Part shown: piece after piece, positions 8,757-15,872 of the stretch
How the letters are laid out: every line of letters starts with the position of its first letter
Numbering within the stretch: the first letter of the stretch is position 1
From: VGBO01 sp964453335
Lineage (GTDB): Bacteria > Actinomycetota > Acidimicrobiia > Acidimicrobiales > CAIXPF01
Reading direction: 5' to 3'
Length of the DNA stretch: 64,000 nucleotides
NCBI GenBank assembly: GCA_964453335.1
Contig: CAYVOK010000004.1
Span: forward strand, 62,001 to 126,000
The notes under the pieces: model-generated
What the model was told of the DNA's origin: nothing
Database searches by the model: none
What the model saw: the letters and a program-made list of their open reading frames with translations, nothing else
Program-made: the position numbers and the translations under genes

Positions 8757-8948
8757 CCGGTCGTCCCCTGCGGCGTCTTCCGCTCTGCCCCGGGCCGCGC
8801 GCCGCCGCAACCAGGTGAACGCGCCGTACCCGACGAAGAGCAGACCGAGGCCGATCTGCGCGATCGTCCGCTGCGTCGACCGGCCGTCCGACTCGGCGGC
8901 GAGCAGCAGGAAGGCGAGGAGGTCGGGCGACGACGGCACGACGGGCAC
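8754..8948 (-). CDS. small single-span membrane protein, unknown
   Basis: This 64-residue frame begins with GTG one base after the TAG stop of the flavin-fold gene, an arrangement that favours translational coupling. It has a hydrophobic stretch (about residues 31-47, IAQIGLGLLFVGYGAFT) followed by an Arg-rich tail (LRRRAARGRAED), so a cytoplasmic C-terminus is expected. No known family is recognised. Its 3' end overlaps the TAACAT box of the ligase gene. Codon use looks like that of its neighbours, which supports it being real. Confidence 0.55.
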   Translation of the reverse strand: MPVVPSSPDLLAFLLLAAESDGRSTQRTIAQIGLGLLFVGYGAFTWLRRRAARGRAEDAAGDDR

Positions 8949-8949
8949 G

Positions 8950-9540
8950 CTAGGACACGGGCCGGGGCAGCACCTCGGCCCAGAGCGGTTCCTGCTTCCA
9001 CGCTGGCGGCGGCGGGGTGTGCCCCTCGGCGGGCGCATCGGCGGAGACGGTGCCGTCACGCATGTTGTGCAGGTAGCGGGGACAGTTGAAGAACGCCCGA
9101 CCGAGCCGCACCTCGACGACGAGCTCCGCGCCGACGAAGTCGGCACAGCTCGCCGCATCGGTGTGCACCGTGCCCACGCCGTGCAGACGCAGGCGCTTCG
9201 GTCGTTCGAAGTCGATGAACAGCAGCGCCACCTTGCCGGTGTCGACGATGTTGCCCACCGAGCGGTACATACCGTTGCCGTCGTAGCTCGGGAACCGGAG
9301 CGTGCGGTCGTCGAGCACGTGCACGAACCCGGGACGACCACCCTTGTAGGAGACGTCGGGCCAACCGTCGTCGTCGACGGTGGACAGGAAGAAGAAGCTC
9401 GCCCGCTCGATCATCCGCCGCTGCCAGTCGAGCAGCTCGTCGACGACGGTGTGCTGCTCGAGCCGATCGGCGAGCCGGACCGCGTCGTACTGCTCCTGCA
9501 GCCCCCGCGGGCCGGGCGGGTAGAGGCGGGGTGCGTCCAT
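8950..9540 (-). CDS. pyridoxamine 5'-phosphate oxidase-like flavin/F420 protein
   Basis: The 196-residue protein has the split beta-barrel of the PPOX superfamily: RASFFFLSTVDDDGWPDVSYKGG (shortened: SFFFLST...GWPDVS) is the classic first hairpin, and GNIVDTGKVALLFID and RLHGVGTVH follow. Actinobacterial members bind FMN, F420 or haem, and the exact activity is unclear. A TAGGCT box is 6 bases from the ATG, suggesting a leaderless message. It is followed by a coupled small membrane protein and is divergent from the CopD-like gene. Confidence 0.8.
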   Translation of the reverse strand: MDAPRLYPPGPRGLQEQYDAVRLADRLEQHTVVDELLDWQRRMIERASFFFLSTVDDDGWPDVSYKGGRPGFVHVLDDRTLRFPSYDGNGMYRSVGNIVDTGKVALLFIDFERPKRLRLHGVGTVHTDAASCADFVGAELVVEVRLGRAFFNCPRYLHNMRDGTVSADAPAEGHTPPPPAWKQEPLWAEVLPRPVS

Positions 9541-9546
9541 GGGAGG

Positions 9547-9552
9547 AGCCTA
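9547..9552 (-). promoter_or_regulatory. -10-like box TAGGCT of PPOX-like gene
   Basis: TAGGCT is 6 bases before the ATG at 9540. Confidence 0.45.
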
Positions 9553-9596
9553 CGCATGACGTCCCGGCTCGGGGTCGGGTTCGCCTACGGCGCCGA

Positions 9597-9602
9597 TACC
9601 CT
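9597..9602 (+). promoter_or_regulatory. -10-like box TACCCT of CopD-like gene
   Basis: TACCCT is 7 bases before the ATG at 9610. This supports that start over the upstream ATG at 9556. Confidence 0.5.
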
Positions 9603-9609
9603 GCCGAGC

Positions 9610-10023
9610 ATGCTGCCCGTCACCGTCGACACCCTGCGCGTCACCCTCCACGTCCTCGCCGTCACCGTGTGGGTCGGCGGGCAACTCACCCTCCTCGGTC
9701 TGCTCCCGGCGCTCCGCGCGCTCGGCGGCGACGCACCCCGCACGGTCGCCCGACGGTTCAACGTCGTCGCCTGGCCGGCGTTCGGTCTGACCGTGCTCAC
9801 CGGCGTGTGGAACCTGCTCGCCGTCGACGTCGGCGACACGTCGCCCGACTACCAGGCGACGCTGTTCGCCAAGCTCTTCTTCGTCGCCGTCTCCGGCATC
9901 GCCGCGTTCGTGCACGGCCGGGGCGGGTCGAAGGCCGCGACCGCCATCGGCGGTGCCGTCGGGCTCCTCGCCTCCCTCGCCGCACTGTTCTACGGCGTGC
10001 TGCTCGGCGGCCCGACCGCCTGA
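9610..10023 (+). CDS. CopD-like four-helix membrane protein
   Basis: The 137-residue protein shows four hydrophobic helices and resembles the CopD/DUF2269-like membrane domain found in copper-resistance proteins. TLHVLAVTVWVGGQLTL in the first helix and FGLTVLTGVWNLLAV in the second are typical, with conserved His and Trp residues that could hold haem or copper. Whether it handles copper here is uncertain. An ATG at 9556 is in frame, but the TACCCT box 7 bases before 9610 argues for the later start. Confidence 0.7.
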   Translation: MLPVTVDTLRVTLHVLAVTVWVGGQLTLLGLLPALRALGGDAPRTVARRFNVVAWPAFGLTVLTGVWNLLAVDVGDTSPDYQATLFAKLFFVAVSGIAAFVHGRGGSKAATAIGGAVGLLASLAALFYGVLLGGPTA

Positions 10024-10038
10024 CCGGACCGGTTCAGG
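10019..10038. terminator. convergent stop-codon palindrome
   Basis: CCTGA and TCAGG are 5-base arms holding the stop codons of both convergent genes, around a CCGGACCGG core. Confidence 0.45.
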
Positions 10039-10924
10039 ACCGTTCGGCAGCCAGCTTCTCGAGGCGACGCGGCAGGTTCGGCAACGCGAGGAACGCCGCC
10101 CACGCCGCCACGTCGTCGGCCGGACCGGCCCAGCGCCACGCATCGACGGCACCGACCTCGGGGCCGACGGTCTGCAGCGTCGCGAGCTCGCGGTACAGGA
10201 ACGCCTCGTCGCGTCGTTCGGCGAGCGTCGCCGCGAGCTTCGCCGCACCGCGCAGGCCCGGTACGTCCCACTGCCCGGGTGCGGTCGGCACACCGTCGAG
10301 CGAGCCGTAGACACCGAGCACCGCCGCCGCGCCCTTCGCCCCGAACCCGGGGATCCCCGGGATGCCGTCGGCGGTGTCCCCGACGAGCGCGAGGTAGTCG
10401 GGGATCGCGGCCGGACCGACGCCGAACTTCGCCCGGACGCCGTCCTCGTCGACCACGAGCTCCTTGCGCCGGTCCACCTGGACGACGCGCGTCCCGCGGA
10501 CGCACTGGCCGAGATCCTTGTCGGGCGTGAGGATCCGCACCTGTCGCACCCGCGGGTCGGCGTCGGCGACCGCCGCTGCGGCGGCGAGCGCGTCGTCGGC
10601 CTCGAAGTCGACCATCGGCCAGACGGTCACGCCGATCGCCCGGAGCGCGTCCTCGAGCAGCCCGAACTGCCCGAAGAGCACCGGGTCGATGCCCTCGCCG
10701 GTCTTGTACCCGGCGAAGAGCTCGTTGCGGTACGACTCGATCACGTGGTCGGTCGCGACACCGACGTGCGTCGCACCCGACTCGAGGAGGCGCACGACGT
10801 TGTCGACGACACCACGTGCCGCCCCCATCTCGGAGCCGTCCGCCGCGGCACGGGCCGGCACCGCGAAGTAGTGACGGAACAGCTCGTAGGTGCCGTCGAC
10901 GAGGTGCGTGATCACATCCGCCAT
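10034..10924 (-). CDS. 5'-3' exonuclease (Pol I N-terminal type, stand-alone)
   Basis: The 296-residue protein matches the 5'-3' exonuclease/flap endonuclease domain of DNA polymerase I, here without a polymerase. Metal-binding acidic residues are visible in HLVDGTYELF, FEADDALAAAAA and LTPDKDLGQ. The helix-hairpin-helix reads GDTADGIPGIPGFGAKGAAAVL (in parts: DTADGIPGIPG, FGAKGAAAVL). It likely removes RNA primers or flaps during replication and repair in the cytoplasm. The ATG at 10924 precedes the first metal aspartate by nine residues. It is co-directional with the ApbE-like gene 25 bases upstream. Confidence 0.87.
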   Translation of the reverse strand: MADVITHLVDGTYELFRHYFAVPARAAADGSEMGAARGVVDNVVRLLESGATHVGVATDHVIESYRNELFAGYKTGEGIDPVLFGQFGLLEDALRAIGVTVWPMVDFEADDALAAAAAVADADPRVRQVRILTPDKDLGQCVRGTRVVQVDRRKELVVDEDGVRAKFGVGPAAIPDYLALVGDTADGIPGIPGFGAKGAAAVLGVYGSLDGVPTAPGQWDVPGLRGAAKLAATLAERRDEAFLYRELATLQTVGPEVGAVDAWRWAGPADDVAAWAAFLALPNLPRRLEKLAAERS

Positions 10925-10949
10925 TCTGACCCGGTCGAGCCCGGGGGGC

Positions 10950-11516
10950 TCAGCCCGTCGGGGCGAGCGCGAGCGCAGGCACCGGTGCCGGGGGCCGACG
11001 GGCGAGGTGCACGTCGACGGCGGCCGCACCCGCGGCGAGCACCTCGGCGGTGACGAGCCGGACGGCGAGGTCACGCTCGCAGCCGCGCGGGTGCAGGTGC
11101 ACGCCGACCGGGGCCCAGACCATGCGACGGTCGGCGTCGACGCGGATCGCCGCACAACCCTCGGCCGGAGGCGCGAGCACCCGGGCGGGTTCGGTGACCG
11201 TCGCAGCGGTGACCGCGGCGACCCCGCGGGACCGCACCGTCGGATCGAACCAGCCCGCCGTCGCCCGCCACCGGTCGAGCAGGAACTCGACGAGGACGAA
11301 CAGATCGGGCTCGACCACCCGTGGGATGCCCGCCGACCGGTTCAGCCGGGCGAGGGCACCGTCGGGGTGGTCCGGTGACCAACACCGCTCGAGCGCACGG
11401 AGCCGGTCGACCGCATCGCCGACGAGGGTCGCGGGGCCACCCTCGACACGCACCGTCGCGGACGCGCCGAAGGCCTGGACGGTCCGGGAGCGGACCGGGA
11501 CGACCACCCGACTCAC
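10950..11516 (-). CDS. degenerate, shortened ApbE-like protein
   Basis: The 188-residue protein resembles the first half of ApbE FAD:protein FMN transferases (about 300 residues): VQAFGASATVRVEG, a WSPDHPDGALARLNRS stretch matching the family's SxFxPDSxLSRLN region, and TAGWFDPTV. The later half is reduced, and the metal- and FAD-binding region that normally follows is replaced by HPRGCERDLAVRL, so transferase activity is doubtful. It overlaps the stop of the upstream membrane protein by 4 bases (ATGA), suggesting a joint function. It may be a pseudoenzyme or a decayed gene. Confidence 0.6.
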   Translation of the reverse strand: MSRVVVPVRSRTVQAFGASATVRVEGGPATLVGDAVDRLRALERCWSPDHPDGALARLNRSAGIPRVVEPDLFVLVEFLLDRWRATAGWFDPTVRSRGVAAVTAATVTEPARVLAPPAEGCAAIRVDADRRMVWAPVGVHLHPRGCERDLAVRLVTAEVLAAGAAAVDVHLARRPPAPVPALALAPTG

Positions 11517-11827
11517 CGCCCCCGGTGCATGCCGTCGGGCATGCCACGACCGCCGGGCCCGCCGTCGTCGTCGAACCGGTCGTGCATCTCGGACGTCATC
11601 ACGTAGGGGTCACGCCGGTCGCCGTCACCGTCGCGGTCGAGCAGCACAGCACCGCCGGCGCCGAGGACCACGCCGAACACACCGGTCGCAACAGCGAGCG
11701 CTGCGACCTTCAGGCCACGACGGGACGCCGCCGCGGGAGGAATCGGCGGTGCGATTGGAGGCGCCGGCGCCGGGGCGTCGCCCACGGTCGGTTCGGTCGG
11801 TTCGGTCGGTTCGGATTCATCGGTCAT
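11513..11827 (-). CDS. single-span membrane protein with acidic Pro/Thr N-tail
   Basis: The 104-residue protein starts with a Glu/Pro/Thr-rich cytoplasmic tail, then an Ala/Pro stretch, one transmembrane helix (about 38-62, VAALAVATGVFGVVLGAGGA) and an outside region rich in Asp, Gly, Met and His. No ApbE flavinylation motif (Dx(s/t)(g/a)AT) is seen. The DNA of the tail contains three near-identical copies of a TCGGTTCGG-like unit encoding Glu-Pro-Thr. The ATG at 11827 follows GGAG. It is coupled to the ApbE-like gene. Function is unknown. Confidence 0.6.
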   Translation of the reverse strand: MTDESEPTEPTEPTVGDAPAPAPPIAPPIPPAAASRRGLKVAALAVATGVFGVVLGAGGAVLLDRDGDGDRRDPYVMTSEMHDRFDDDGGPGGRGMPDGMHRGR

Positions 11828-11938
11828 CGGGCGCTCCGATCGGGTGGGGGGTGCCCCCGATCGTCGCGGTCGATGGTGAGAACGCCGTGAGAGCCGGGCG
11901 AACAGCAGGTAGGAACCCGCCCCGCCCGACGCGCCGGA

Positions 11939-12817
11939 TCAGTCGCCGAGCTCGTCGATGACCGACACCCACTCGTCGAGCCATCGCAACGTCGTGTCCG
12001 CGTCGTGGCGGTGCATCGTCTGGGGGGACACGACGATCCGCTCGACACCGAGCGACGCGTACATGTCGATCCGGGCCCGGTTCTTGCCGAACGCGAAGAT
12101 CGAGATCGGGATGTCCTCGGCGTTGCGGCCAGCATCGGTGGCGAGGGTGCGGAACAGTTCGATCCCGCCCTTCGGATCGGGCTTGCCCGTGTAGTTGAGG
12201 AGCTGTGCGTCGATCGGGCACCAGTGGTCCGCGTACTCCGCGGCGTGGCGGATGCCGACCTTGCCGGCGTTGCCGAGCGCGATCGGCACCGGCTGCTGGA
12301 TCGGCTTGGGGTACACCCACGACTTCGTGAACCGCTCGTAGGTGCCGCTGAACTCGGGCTCCTCCTCCGTCCAGCACGCGCGCAGCGCAGCCACCCGCTC
12401 CCGCATGGCGGTGTACCGCTTCGAGAACGGCAGGTCGGGACGGTGGTTCGCGAGCTCCTCTTCGTTCCAACCGACACCGACGCCGAGCAGCACACGGCCG
12501 CCGGAGAGCACGTCGAGCGTCGCCACCTGACAGGCGAGATCCAACAGGTCGTGCTCGAGCAGCAGCGTGATCCCCGTGGCGAGCGTGAGGTTCGTGGTCG
12601 CCGCAGCGGTCGCCATGAGCGACACGAACGGGTCCATCATGTGCCAGTACCCGTCGGGGAGTTCGCCGCCCGCCGGGTACGGCGTCTCACGGGACACCGG
12701 GATGTGACTGTGCTCGGGCATCCACACCGAGTCGAAGCCCCGTTCCTCGAGTGCACGTCCGAGTGCGTCGGGACGGATGCCGTCCGCGCTGTTCACCGAC
12801 AGGTAGCCGAACTTCAT
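11939..12817 (-). CDS. LLM class F420/flavin-dependent oxidoreductase (copy 2)
   Basis: The 292-residue LLM-fold protein starts with MKFGYLSVNSADG and contains DSVWMPEHSHIP, LTLATGITLLLEHDLLDLA, VLLGVGVGWNEEELANH and VPIALGNAGK, all in the positions expected for F420-dependent members. The ATG at 12817 is preceded by GGGGGAG, and a TAGCGT box lies 44 bases upstream (12862-12867). Its substrate is unknown. It precedes the membrane protein/ApbE-like pair on the same strand, but a 111-base gap makes co-transcription uncertain. Confidence 0.85.
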   Translation of the reverse strand: MKFGYLSVNSADGIRPDALGRALEERGFDSVWMPEHSHIPVSRETPYPAGGELPDGYWHMMDPFVSLMATAAATTNLTLATGITLLLEHDLLDLACQVATLDVLSGGRVLLGVGVGWNEEELANHRPDLPFSKRYTAMRERVAALRACWTEEEPEFSGTYERFTKSWVYPKPIQQPVPIALGNAGKVGIRHAAEYADHWCPIDAQLLNYTGKPDPKGGIELFRTLATDAGRNAEDIPISIFAFGKNRARIDMYASLGVERIVVSPQTMHRHDADTTLRWLDEWVSVIDELGD

Positions 12818-12861
12818 GGTGATCTCCCCCGGGAACCCGGCTGTCGCGCCGGGACGAGCGC

Positions 12862-12867
12862 ACGCTA
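12862..12867 (-). promoter_or_regulatory. -10-like box TAGCGT of oxidoreductase copy 2
   Basis: TAGCGT lies 44 bases before the ATG at 12817, leaving a leader that contains a GGGGGAG ribosome site. Confidence 0.4.
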
Positions 12868-12899
12868 CCGGACGCGTCCGGGCGGCGACGCGGGGATCG

Positions 12900-13343
12900 T
12901 CAGCGTGGGGTGCGGTAGGCGGCGGGGTCCGGGCTGATCGCCCGGATGTACGCGATCACGGCGGCGACCTCGTCGTCGGTCAGTGCGTTGCGGGGCATGA
13001 CCGTGCCGTACCCCTTCACACGCTCGGACCACGGGTCCACGATCGCCCGCCGCAGGTAGTCGTCGTCCGCGACGACCTTGCGGCCGTCGTCGAGCGTGAC
13101 GTTCGAACCCGCGAGGTTCTTCCACGTCGGCCCGGCGGCGTCGCGGCCGTCGACCGAGTGGCACGACGCGCAACCCTTCGTGCCGTAGAGCGTGCGTCCG
13201 CGCTGCGCCTCGGCCGACAGCGCGACATCGGGCTCACCGATCGCCTCGTCCTCGTCCCCGCCGCAGCCGACGAGCAGCACCAGGGCCGCGACGAGCGGCA
13301 GCGCCGCGCGCAGCACGCAGCGCAGGGACGGGCGCTGCGTCAC
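12900..13343 (-). CDS. lipoprotein c-type cytochrome
   Basis: The 147-residue protein has a signal peptide with a lipobox ending LLVGC (cysteine about 27), an acidic linker and a single monohaem cytochrome c domain with the haem motif CASCH and a distal-side methionine in YGTVMPRNALTDDEV. It resembles the cytochrome domain of cytochrome oxidase subunit II, so it may shuttle electrons on the outer face of the membrane. The GTG at 13343 overlaps the TGA of the upstream carboxymuconolactone-decarboxylase-like gene (GTGA), which fixes the start and implies coupling. Confidence 0.82.
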   Translation of the reverse strand: MTQRPSLRCVLRAALPLVAALVLLVGCGGDEDEAIGEPDVALSAEAQRGRTLYGTKGCASCHSVDGRDAAGPTWKNLAGSNVTLDDGRKVVADDDYLRRAIVDPWSERVKGYGTVMPRNALTDDEVAAVIAYIRAISPDPAAYRTPR

Positions 13344-13903
13344 CGGGTCGGCCACGACGGCACACCCGGGTCGAGCTGCACCCCCGCGGAGTTCAGGAAC
13401 CCCGAGACCATCCGGTAGAAACCCGCGCACACGACGAGCTCGACCATCGCCGTGTCGTCCCAACGTGCGGTGAGCCGGGCCCACGTCGCGTCGCTCACGC
13501 AGTCGTCCGCGCACAGCTCGTCGGCGAGCGCGATCAGGTCGCGGTCGCCGTCGCTCCAGGCGCCCTCGGTGACGGGGCGGGTGAGCAGGTAGATCTCGTC
13601 GTCGGTGAGGCCGGCGTCGCGGCCGATGACCGTGTGCTGACCGAACTCGTAGACGGAGCGACAGTTCGACCCGACCCGGAGGATGACGAGCTCACGCTCA
13701 CGGTCGGGCACGGTCGTGCGGAACAGCAACGTCCCGCCCATCTGCGTGAACCGCTTCAGCACGTTCGGCGCATGCGCGAGCGTCCGCATGATGTTCAGCG
13801 GGTCCTCGCTCAGGTTCGTGCCGAGCAGCGGTGCCACCTCGGGCGACGGATCGGTGACCGGCGCGATGCGCGGGCTCGTCGGACGGGGACGGTCGTTCGC
13901 CAT
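13340..13903 (-). CDS. carboxymuconolactone decarboxylase (AhpD-like) family protein
   Basis: The 187-residue protein is of the CMD/AhpD fold. It has the helical pattern REREVILRVG-like (here RERELVILRVG), EFGQHTVIGRDAGLTDDEI and TARWDDTAMVELVVCAGFYRMV. The usual CxxC is not obvious at the conserved position, where SVYEFGQH is seen, so redox activity is uncertain; such proteins often act on aromatic or peroxide substrates. The ATG at 13903 is preferred over 13927 because a TAGCGT box lies 7 bases before it. It is coupled to the cytochrome gene by a 4-base overlap. Confidence 0.75.
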   Translation of the reverse strand: MANDRPRPTSPRIAPVTDPSPEVAPLLGTNLSEDPLNIMRTLAHAPNVLKRFTQMGGTLLFRTTVPDRERELVILRVGSNCRSVYEFGQHTVIGRDAGLTDDEIYLLTRPVTEGAWSDGDRDLIALADELCADDCVSDATWARLTARWDDTAMVELVVCAGFYRMVSGFLNSAGVQLDPGVPSWPTR

Positions 13904-13910
13904 GCGAGGG

Positions 13911-13916
13911 ACGCTA
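13911..13916 (-). promoter_or_regulatory. -10-like box TAGCGT of CMD-like gene
   Basis: TAGCGT is 7 bases before the ATG at 13903. Confidence 0.5.
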
Positions 13917-13942
13917 GCGGGGGCCACCGGCGTGGCCCACCG

Positions 13943-14344
13943 TCATTCCTGCACGAGTTCGATGAGCGTGCCGAAGCTGCTCTTGGGGTGCACGAAGGCC
14001 ACGGTCGTGCCACGCGAACCGGGCCGCGGGGCCGAGTCGATCGGCGTGGCGCCGGCGTCGATCATCGCCTGCAGGGCGACCCCGCAGTCGGCGACGCGGT
14101 AGCCGACGTGGTGCAGACCTTCGCCGCGCTTCTCGATCGCCTTGGCGACCGGGGAGTCGGGCCGGGTGGGGGTGAGGAGCTGCACGTAGCTCTCCGCCAC
14201 CTTGAGCAGCGCCTCCTCGACCCCGTCCGACTCGACGATCTCGCGATGGTCGACGGTGGCGCCGAACGCCCGCTGGTAGTAGTCGATCGCAGCCTCGAGG
14301 TCCCGGACGGCGATGGCGACGTGATCGATCTCGGTGAGCAGCAT
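13943..14344 (-). CDS. methylmalonyl-CoA epimerase
   Basis: The 133-residue protein is a vicinal-oxygen-chelate fold epimerase that interconverts (2R)- and (2S)-methylmalonyl-CoA, and in some bacteria ethylmalonyl-CoA. Metal ligands are visible in EIDHVAIAV, GLHHVGYRV and TLIELVQE, and the length is that of the family. A TATCGT box 7 bases before the ATG suggests a leaderless message. It lies 23 bases downstream of crotonyl-CoA carboxylase/reductase on the same strand; together they fit the ethylmalonyl-CoA pathway or extender-unit supply. Confidence 0.9.
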   Translation of the reverse strand: MLLTEIDHVAIAVRDLEAAIDYYQRAFGATVDHREIVESDGVEEALLKVAESYVQLLTPTRPDSPVAKAIEKRGEGLHHVGYRVADCGVALQAMIDAGATPIDSAPRPGSRGTTVAFVHPKSSFGTLIELVQE

Positions 14345-14351
14345 GGCCGAC

Positions 14352-14357
14352 ACGATA
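14352..14357 (-). promoter_or_regulatory. -10-like box TATCGT of epimerase gene
   Basis: TATCGT is 7 bases before the ATG at 14344. Confidence 0.45.
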
Positions 14358-14367
14358 GGAGGACCGG

Positions 14368-15720
14368 TCAGGCCGACGCCGGTCGGGGGGTGGCGGAGAA
14401 CCGGGTGATGACGTCCTCGCCGATCCGGGCCCGCTTCTCCGGGTCGTCGATGCCGAGCCCGGTGGTCGGTGCGAGGCACAGCACGCCGAGCTTGCCCTCG
14501 TGCTGGTTGCGGTGCACCTGCCACGCCGCCTCCGCGACCTCGGTGAGCGGGAACGTCGCCGAGAGGACGGGCTGGATGGCGCCACGGTCGATGAGGCGGT
14601 TCATGTCCCACGCCTCCTGGTAGTTCGCGAAGTGGGACGAGACGATCCGCTTCAGCTTCATCCAGAGGTGCCGGTTGTCGTACTCCACCATGTAGCCGCT
14701 CGTCGCCGCGCAGGTGACGACCGTGCCGCCCCGCTTGGCGACGAACACCGACGCACCCATCGTGTTGCGACCGGGGTGTTCGAAGACGATGTCGGGGTCC
14801 TCACCGACGAGGCCACGGATGCGGGCCCCGAGACGACGCCACTCGGCCTCGTCCTGGGTGACGTCGTCCTTCCAGAAGCGGTAACCGTCCGCCGCCCGGT
14901 CGATCACGTGCTCGCAGCCGATCGACCGCAGCAGTTCGGCCCGCTGCGGGCTCGACACGACGCCGATCGGCGTGCCGCCGCCGTTGAGGACGAGCTGCAC
15001 CGCATACGCGCCGATGCCGCCCGTCGCACCCCAGATCAGGACGTTGTCACCCTGCTTCATGCGGGCGCCGTGCGACCCGACGAGCATGCGGTACGACGTC
15101 GACGCGCACAGCCCGTTGACCGCGGCCTCCTCCCAGGTGAGGTGCGACGGCTTCGGCATGAGCTGGTTCGCCTTGACGATGGAGAGATCGGCGAGGCCGC
15201 CGTAGTTCGTCTCGAAGCCCCAGATCCGCTGGTTCGCGGCGAGCATCGAGTCGTCGTGGGCGGAGGGGTCCTGGTCGTCGACGTAGTTGCAGTGCACGAC
15301 GACACGGTCGCCCGGCTTCCAGTTCCGCACGGCGGAACCGACGCGCAGCACCACGGCCGACGCGTCGGAGCCGACGACGTGGAACGGCTGGTCGTGCCGG
15401 GCCCCCCACACCGACTCGCGGCCGAGACGGCCGAGGAACCCGAACGTCGAGACCGGTTCGAAGATCGAGGTCCAGACGGTGTTGAAGTTGATCGACGACG
15501 CCATCACCGCGAGCACGACCTCGTCGGGTGCGAGCTCGGGGGTGGCGACCTCGCCGACGTGGAGGGAGCGACGCGGGTCCTTGTCGGCCGACGCGACGCC
15601 CTCGAACATGCCGACCTCGTCCTTGCGGACGAACGCGGCCCGGTAGTGGTCGGGGAGCGGGAGGGCGGCGAGTTCGTCGCCGGAGGCACCCGCCTGGATC
15701 GCATCGAGGATCGCCTGCAT
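14368..15720 (-). CDS. ccr: crotonyl-CoA carboxylase/reductase
   Basis: The 450-residue enzyme is a medium-chain reductase that reductively carboxylates crotonyl-CoA to ethylmalonyl-CoA with NADPH, the key step of the ethylmalonyl-CoA pathway. Diagnostic stretches are SSINFNTVWTSIFEP, the NADPH loop IWGATGGIGAYAVQL, VFEHPGRNTMGASVFV and HLWMKLKRIVSSHFANYQEA. The full family length is present. A TAGGAT box is 9 bases before the ATG, and two inverted repeats lie just upstream in the gap shared with the divergent thiolase gene, so both genes may be regulated together. Confidence 0.95.
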   Translation of the reverse strand: MQAILDAIQAGASGDELAALPLPDHYRAAFVRKDEVGMFEGVASADKDPRRSLHVGEVATPELAPDEVVLAVMASSINFNTVWTSIFEPVSTFGFLGRLGRESVWGARHDQPFHVVGSDASAVVLRVGSAVRNWKPGDRVVVHCNYVDDQDPSAHDDSMLAANQRIWGFETNYGGLADLSIVKANQLMPKPSHLTWEEAAVNGLCASTSYRMLVGSHGARMKQGDNVLIWGATGGIGAYAVQLVLNGGGTPIGVVSSPQRAELLRSIGCEHVIDRAADGYRFWKDDVTQDEAEWRRLGARIRGLVGEDPDIVFEHPGRNTMGASVFVAKRGGTVVTCAATSGYMVEYDNRHLWMKLKRIVSSHFANYQEAWDMNRLIDRGAIQPVLSATFPLTEVAEAAWQVHRNQHEGKLGVLCLAPTTGLGIDDPEKRARIGEDVITRFSATPRPASA

Positions 15721-15729
15721 AGGCGACAG

Positions 15730-15735
15730 ATCCTA
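15730..15735 (-). promoter_or_regulatory. -10-like box TAGGAT of ccr
   Basis: TAGGAT is 9 bases before the ATG at 15720. Confidence 0.45.
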
Positions 15736-15737
15736 GA

Positions 15738-15749
15738 GATACGTGTATC
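15738..15749. promoter_or_regulatory. inverted repeat GATAC-GT-GTATC
   Basis: Perfect 5-base arms around a 2-base centre lie immediately upstream of the ccr -10 box, as expected for an operator in the promoter spacer. Confidence 0.45.
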
Positions 15750-15765
15750 CCTTCACAAGAAGATT

Positions 15766-15781
15766 CCTACCGGTAAGTAGG
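15766..15781. promoter_or_regulatory. inverted repeat CCTAC-N6-GTAGG with TACCGGTA core
   Basis: Perfect 5-base arms enclose an exact 8-base palindrome TACCGGTA. It sits between ccr and the divergent thiolase gene and resembles TetR-type operators of actinobacterial lipid genes. Confidence 0.5.
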
Positions 15782-15825
15782 TTCATTCGTCCATCGACCT
15801 GCGGGTCGGGACGGACGCAACCGCG

Positions 15826-15831
15826 TACACT
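15826..15831 (+). promoter_or_regulatory. -10-like box TACACT of thiolase gene
   Basis: TACACT lies 41 bases before the ATG at 15873. The leader holds GGGGGAGG at 15861-15868, so this gene is probably translated from a conventional leader. Confidence 0.45.
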
Positions 15832-15872
15832 CCACCCCCACAGGCACGAAGCCCGTCCCAGGGGGAGGACAC

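Noticed and set aside
7396..9540. Long open plus-strand frame opposite the ligase and PPOX-like genes
   Set aside because: Its translation is His/Arg/Asp-rich without hydrophobic core pattern, while the minus-strand genes have clear family motifs.
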